Shown here piece after piece: positions 12,795-16,764 of a stretch of 16,764 nt of DNA. The translations under genes and the position numbers were made by a program. This DNA comes from JACPAB01 sp964366725 (GTDB taxonomy: Bacteria > Patescibacteriota > Minisyncoccia > 2-02-FULL-40-12 > GWA2-44-9). Under the pieces are notes generated by a model. That model had not been told where the DNA came from. It did no database searches and saw nothing but the letters and a program-made list of their open reading frames with translations. Numbering within the stretch: position 1 is the stretch's first letter; the number at the start of each line of letters is the position of its first letter. The stretch spans positions 1 through 16,764 of the forward strand of contig CAYIUL010000008.1 of the NCBI GenBank assembly GCA_964366725.1, in the 5' to 3' direction.

Positions 12795-13747
12795 TTCACT
12801 ATTCCTCCTTGAACTCCAACCAGCGCCTGGCCTAACGGAGAATATGTCATCTGGTTCTGGAAGCGAGGATGTTTGATCAAACTGTAACCGGCGTGTTCGG
12901 GATCGTCATCGGTAGCCCACAATGCGTACCAGTAGATCCTCTCTGCGCTCAAAGCCGTGGCCAATCTTGGATAGAAGTTCCTGACCTTAGAGATATGTTC
13001 TGCCGGATTCAGCGTCCCGCTCTCCATGACCCAAAACCTATACCCGCTTAAAAATTCATTTCTTGTTGACACATACTCGTTAAAAGCAACTTCTGTATAA
13101 ACGTTGATCCCCACAATGATCTTTTGATTGGAAAAATTGTTGGGATTTAGGCCTAAGTCAACCATTCTTTTTAACTCATTGCTTCCCTGATAACCAGAAC
13201 CGAAGGTTGACTGGGTCATCAAAATCAGTGACGGGTATCTCGACTGGACATGGTCATATATCTTCTTGAAAGCATCCATGTATTGTTCGACGGTAACCTT
13301 CTTGGTGTTAGGGAGAGTGGAAACCTCGTTTCCTATTTGAAGAACTCTCATATCCGGAAAGGTGGCAACGTAATGGTCTATCACTGCTTTGGGATTCGGC
13401 CCCAAAAGTTCTTCGTTGGAAATAATTCCGATCATTTCGAGTCCCAGCGAACTTACCATCTCCACGACAGGATCCCTGAAGGAGTTCAAAGGTATTCTGA
13501 CTCCGCGGACATTTCCTCTCGCTTTCATCTCCATTAAGGCCTTTTTGTAGCCCTCGAGAACGGTGGCGTCCGGCTGGACAACCAGGTAAGGCGACCAACC
13601 TATCTCTCCTTCCGGAGTATCGACTCTGATCAGACCGCTTTCGGGTGTGATTGATGGAGCCGTGGGAGAGAAAAACTTGGAATTACAGCCGGATAACAAA
13701 GTCCCCGACAATAAAACGAGGGATTCTCTTCGAGTCATTTTTGTCAT
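12791..13747 (-). CDS. TIM-barrel glycoside-hydrolase-like lipoprotein (clan GH-A style)
   Basis: A 318-residue predicted lipoprotein. The N-terminus MTKMTRRESLVLLSGTLLSG ends at a lipobox Cys21, and TRRESLVLL resembles a twin-arginine signal. The mature part fits a (beta/alpha)8 glycosidase: RGVRIPLNSF (81-90), MRVLQIGNE (133-141) with the acid/base-type Asn140-Glu141 at strand 4, INVYTEVAF (214-222), FWVMESGT (238-245) with nucleophile-type Glu242 at strand 7, and IYWYALWATDDDP (271-283) at strand 8. The specific GH family and sugar substrate are not determined. ATG 13747 is used, with AAGGG 5 bases upstream; the longer frame to 13771 begins in a terminator. Its stop overlaps the start of the beta-barrel-like gene. 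Confidence 0.78.
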   Translation of the reverse strand: MTKMTRRESLVLLSGTLLSGCNSKFFSPTAPSITPESGLIRVDTPEGEIGWSPYLVVQPDATVLEGYKKALMEMKARGNVRGVRIPLNSFRDPVVEMVSSLGLEMIGIISNEELLGPNPKAVIDHYVATFPDMRVLQIGNEVSTLPNTKKVTVEQYMDAFKKIYDHVQSRYPSLILMTQSTFGSGYQGSNELKRMVDLGLNPNNFSNQKIIVGINVYTEVAFNEYVSTRNEFLSGYRFWVMESGTLNPAEHISKVRNFYPRLATALSAERIYWYALWATDDDPEHAGYSLIKHPRFQNQMTYSPLGQALVGVQGGIVK

Positions 13748-13760
13748 TTTGCCCTTGTTT

Positions 13761-13795
13761 TTAAAAAACAAAAACTGCTTATTACTAAAGCAGTT
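13761..13795 (-). terminator. Terminator of glyQS
   Basis: AACTGCTT (13788-13795, read on minus) pairs with AAGCAGTT (13773-13780) around a 7-base loop, followed by TTTGTTTTTT on the minus strand. It separates glyQS from the glycosidase-like gene. Confidence 0.85.
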
Positions 13796-13820
13796 ACTGC
13801 CAAAAAGGTCAATCTTGACT

Positions 13821-15131
13821 TTACTTCAGAATATCATTAAGTTCTTCTGTTTTTACCCTCTTTTGCTTCGTCGTGTCCCGGTCCCGGACAGTTACGGTGC
13901 CGTCTTCAAGAGTTTGAAAATCAATAGTAATACAGCACGGAGTCCCTATTTCATCCTGTGAGTAATATCTCTTGCCGATATTCCCTCTGTCGTCCCAGGC
14001 AATAGGGCCCAGCGAATAGTTTTTAGCCAATAGCGAATAGACCTCGCGAGCTTTTGAGACAAGTTCGGGCTTATTCTTAAGCAATGGAAACACGGCGGCC
14101 TTATATGGCGCGAGTTTGGGATGTAATTTCAAGACCACTCTGTCTTCCTCCTCGTTGTAAGCGTCGCACAAAATAGCCAGCATAATACGGTCTACACCGG
14201 CTGATGGCTCAATGACAAAAGGCGTAAATTTCTCGCCCGAATCCGGATCGGTATACGACAGTTCCTGGCCGGAGCCGTTAGAATGTGCTTTCAGGTCAAA
14301 ATCGGTGCGGTTGGCTATGCCTTCAATTTCTTTCCAGCCGAAAGGAAATTCGTACTCAATGTCGGTTGTGCCTTTAGAATAATGGGCCAGTTCTTCTTTG
14401 GGTTGTTCAAATTTGCGGATATTCTTGAGGCCGATGCTCTCATACCAGGCAACGCGGTCGTCAACCCATTTTTTAAACCATTGGTCATCCTCGCCTGGTT
14501 TCACGAAAAATTCCATCTCCATCTGCTCAAATTCTCGGGTGCGGAAAATATAATCTTTGGGATTGACCTCGTTGCGGAACGCTTTGCCTATCTGGGCAAT
14601 ACCGAACGGCACCTTGACCCTCATCGTATCCAAAACATTTTTAAAATTAACAAAAATACCGCCGGCAGTTTCGGGACGCAGATATGCCACCGAAGCCGAA
14701 TCCTCAACCGGCCCGACAAAAGTTTTGAACATCAAATTGAACTGTTTAGCTTCTGTAAATTCATGTTTTCCGCCTTTATCACAATCAAAAAAACTATCGT
14801 TCATAAAATCTCCGGATCCGGCAGGAATAAAGTCCGCACGAAAACGCTGGTGGCATTTTTTACATTCAACCATCGGGTCGGAAAATCCGGTCACGTGACC
14901 GGAGGCCTCCCAAATCTTAGGATTCATGATGATTGCCGCATTTAAACCAACGACATCATCCCTCATTTGGACAATGTCTTTCCACCAGGCCTGCTTGATG
15001 TTGAATTTCAATTCCGCGCCCAAAGGCCCGAAATCATAAAAACCTCCGATGCCGCCATAAATCTCCGAGCCGGGAAATATAAACCCCCGGCGCTTACAAA
15101 GTGAAACAACTTTTTCTAATGACTTGGTCAT
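13821..15131 (-). CDS. glyQS: Glycyl-tRNA synthetase, single-chain (alpha2) type
   Basis: Class II synthetase charging tRNA-Gly, of the homodimeric type found in Gram-positives, archaea and eukaryotes rather than the alpha/beta GlyQ-GlyS type. The 436-residue product starts with the signature EIYGGIGGFYDFGPLGAELK (23-42), followed by GHVTGFSDPMVECKKC (78-93), FNLMFKTFVGP (131-141), LRPETAGGIFVNF (151-163), motif 2 FRNEVNPKDYIFRTREFEQM (185-204) and motif 3 FVIEPSAGVDRIMLAIL (305-321). The C-terminal anticodon-binding domain runs from about 335 to 436. The zinc-binding insertion has Cys90, Cys93 and Cys117, but the fourth ligand position of the usual CPxCG pair is not a Cys (DCDKGGKHE). It begins 15 bases after the upstream surface-protein gene and ends in a strong terminator. 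Confidence 0.94.
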   Translation of the reverse strand: MTKSLEKVVSLCKRRGFIFPGSEIYGGIGGFYDFGPLGAELKFNIKQAWWKDIVQMRDDVVGLNAAIIMNPKIWEASGHVTGFSDPMVECKKCHQRFRADFIPAGSGDFMNDSFFDCDKGGKHEFTEAKQFNLMFKTFVGPVEDSASVAYLRPETAGGIFVNFKNVLDTMRVKVPFGIAQIGKAFRNEVNPKDYIFRTREFEQMEMEFFVKPGEDDQWFKKWVDDRVAWYESIGLKNIRKFEQPKEELAHYSKGTTDIEYEFPFGWKEIEGIANRTDFDLKAHSNGSGQELSYTDPDSGEKFTPFVIEPSAGVDRIMLAILCDAYNEEEDRVVLKLHPKLAPYKAAVFPLLKNKPELVSKAREVYSLLAKNYSLGPIAWDDRGNIGKRYYSQDEIGTPCCITIDFQTLEDGTVTVRDRDTTKQKRVKTEELNDILK

Positions 15132-15146
15132 AGTGAGTTTATCGAA

Positions 15147-16764
15147 CTATTTTACCGTTCCCTCATTCGGCCTGTCGGTAAGGTCGTCGGTGGTCATGTC
15201 GCCCAGCGGCAAAATTATGTTTTGTTTGGTGAAGCTGTCTGTCGCGGTAAGTTTTGAATTTTTGATCAGCGTGACGACGGCGCCTTTCTGGTTGCTGGAC
15301 GGCCTTATCTTAACCCTGAAACTCGCTTCGTATTTGTCTCCCGTAACGCCGATGCCGCGGGGCAGAACCCCCAGATTCCAGACCGCTTCGGAAGTATTGG
15401 CGTTGAACGTTACCTCGGGCTGGCCGGCGGTTACGCCTGTCGCGTTCTCCCAAGTCACTCCGGGAGGAAGAACTCCGGTCAAACGGACGCTATTCATATC
15501 GTTGCCGGGATTAGTGAGCTGCCAATGAACGGTGAAAGAAGTGTCTTTGCCGACTTCGGGAGGCAAGGGACCCGACGAGCCGAAGGCGGGGTCGTTGTAG
15601 TATATCAACTGCCTGAAGGTCGGCTGGGTGGTTATCTTGGTGGTCAAGCTGTTCTGGGCCGAGACCTCGTCTCCCCCAACCCCGGACGGCACGTTCGGCG
15701 TGCTCAAGGTCGCCGTGGCCTGCACGAATAAATTGTTCGAGCCGGAAATGCCCGAGAAAACATCGCTTTTGAGCTTTACCCTGAACCGAATCTCGCCTTT
15801 TTTATTGGGAGGAAGATTGGCAAAATCCGTAACCGAACCGGCGTTCCAGACGATCGTTTTGTTTTGGCTGTCGAAAAATCCGCCTTTAGTGTCGAGGGAC
15901 GAGAGATCATACATCTGCCCGTCCAGTTTAACGACGAGGTTAAGCCCGATGAGATTAAAGTTGGAAGTATTCGAATATTTGACGGTGTAATTCAGATCGT
16001 CGCCCGGAAAAGCGGAATAAGCCGCGGACTCGTTAACCAGCACATCCACGCTCAACAACGGGTTGGCAACGTCGGTGGCAACCTCCGCTCTTTCATAATT
16101 CACGTACCGGTCGGTGATCTTTCTTTTCAAGACGACAGAAATTTTCTTGGCCTCGCCCTCTCTGCCTGTAAGCGCTCCTTGAATGCTTATCCTGCCTCCG
16201 GCATTTTTTTTCAAAACCGGCACCGTCCAGCTGGCGGTTCCCAGCGAAGGCGAGGGTGTTCCTTTTTGGAATGCGAATCCGTCCGGATAGTCGAATTCGA
16301 ACAATAGATCGGCAATGTCGGACCCCGATTCGTTCCTGTAGTCGAGAATATAGTTAACCGACTGGCCGGGAACGGCGTTCGGCGGAGCAACCAAAGTCAA
16401 TGAGACCGGCAAAGAAGTTATGGTGGTTGAAATGGACGTTTCTTTCTCGAACTGGGTTCTCAAGTCCCCGGCCTTGAAGTTAAGTCCCGCCTTGGTCGTC
16501 TTGATGTTGCCCCGGTCGCCGACCAGAAACGCTTTGAACTCCCTTTCGTCCTTCTGGCCCGGCGAGAGTTTATCTATTTCAAACTCCTGGCTCAAGTCGG
16601 AGACAATGGAGCCGTCCTTTATAACCACGGAGTTGTCGGGGTAACTGAACTTAACTTTTATCTCATTCAGGTCGACCCTTGAATTGTTGCCTATGGTCAG
16701 CTTGTAAGTCACTTCGTCTCCCACCGAGGCCTGGCTCGGCCCGTCGAGTTTCAGCGCAACACCC
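15147..16764 (-). CDS. Large surface protein with DUF11-like repeats, C-terminal part (N-terminus beyond window)
   Basis: The open frame runs off the 3' side of the window with no start; 538 codons are visible. It contains several related beta-sandwich repeats of 100-130 residues in the style of DUF11 / conserved-repeat cell-surface proteins: GDEVTYKLTIGNNS, GQSVNYILDYRNESG, GDDLNYTVKYSNTSN and GKDTSFTVHWQLTNPGND each open a repeat, and each is followed by a leading hydrophobic strand, a PDG or LPPG turn and a W-V/W-N strand. No C-terminal membrane helix or sortase signal is seen, so anchoring must come from the missing N-terminal part or another mechanism. The stop lies 15 bases before glyQS, so the two may be cotranscribed, an arrangement without an obvious functional reason. 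Likely an exported structural surface protein. Confidence 0.82.
   Translation of the reverse strand, partial: GVALKLDGPSQASVGDEVTYKLTIGNNSRVDLNEIKVKFSYPDNSVVIKDGSIVSDLSQEFEIDKLSPGQKDEREFKAFLVGDRGNIKTTKAGLNFKAGDLRTQFEKETSISTTITSLPVSLTLVAPPNAVPGQSVNYILDYRNESGSDIADLLFEFDYPDGFAFQKGTPSPSLGTASWTVPVLKKNAGGRISIQGALTGREGEAKKISVVLKRKITDRYVNYERAEVATDVANPLLSVDVLVNESAAYSAFPGDDLNYTVKYSNTSNFNLIGLNLVVKLDGQMYDLSSLDTKGGFFDSQNKTIVWNAGSVTDFANLPPNKKGEIRFRVKLKSDVFSGISGSNNLFVQATATLSTPNVPSGVGGDEVSAQNSLTTKITTQPTFRQLIYYNDPAFGSSGPLPPEVGKDTSFTVHWQLTNPGNDMNSVRLTGVLPPGVTWENATGVTAGQPEVTFNANTSEAVWNLGVLPRGIGVTGDKYEASFRVKIRPSSNQKGAVVTLIKNSKLTATDSFTKQNIILPLGDMTTDDLTDRPNEGTVK

Noticed and set aside
13748..13771. Longer N-terminus for the glycosidase-like protein
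   Set aside because: It would start at a TTG inside the T-tract of the glyQS terminator. The ATG at 13747 has a ribosome binding site and gives a proper lipoprotein signal.

Overview
The window looks like a chromosomal segment of a Candidate Phyla Radiation (Patescibacteria, Parcubacteria-like) bacterium. The evidence is the gene style: a compact layout, a repetitive Ig/PKD surface protein of the kind common in these genomes, a DUF11-type surface protein next to a bacterial/eukaryotic-type single-chain glycyl-tRNA synthetase, and a single-chain phenylalanyl-tRNA synthetase. TGA is used as a normal stop (for example in the PheRS and glycosidase-like genes), which argues against the lineages that recode TGA. 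The taxonomic call is an inference from gene content, since no rRNA is present.

Layout. Positions 1-3418 hold the start of gyrB (minus, cut by the window edge), its strong promoter with a structured leader, a membrane-protein/PheRS pair (minus), and a divergent fatty-acyl adenylate ligase (plus). Positions 3447-4280 hold tRNA-Asp (minus) and a HAD phosphatase (plus) from overlapping divergent promoters. Positions 4280-6866 form a minus-strand operon: an NlpC/P60-like protein, a C39-like cysteine peptidase, and an IMP dehydrogenase/GMP reductase family enzyme. A 73-bp MITE/REP-like inverted repeat has landed exactly at the junction of the first two genes.

Positions 6976-13747 are an export-rich block, all on the minus strand, in four transcription units each closed by a hairpin terminator: (a) an SH3 plus beta-barrel-like protein; (b) a small anchored protein and a 912-residue repeat surface protein; (c) a cysteine-containing lipoprotein; (d) a TIM-barrel glycosidase-like lipoprotein translationally coupled to a second beta-barrel-like protein. 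Units (a) and (c) encode unrelated proteins but share a near-homologous promoter and 5' leader. Positions 13821-16764 hold glyQS and the C-terminal part of a large surface protein.

The main points for a second look are the repeat insertion that separated a once-overlapping stop/start pair, the shared leader of two exported-protein genes, the two outer-membrane-barrel-like proteins in a lineage usually considered single-membraned, the single-chain (mitochondrial-like) PheRS, the reductase-like flap of the GuaB homologue, and a window-wide extended -10 promoter signature. There are no gene-free stretches longer than 300 bases. No CRISPR array, rRNA or transposase gene was seen.
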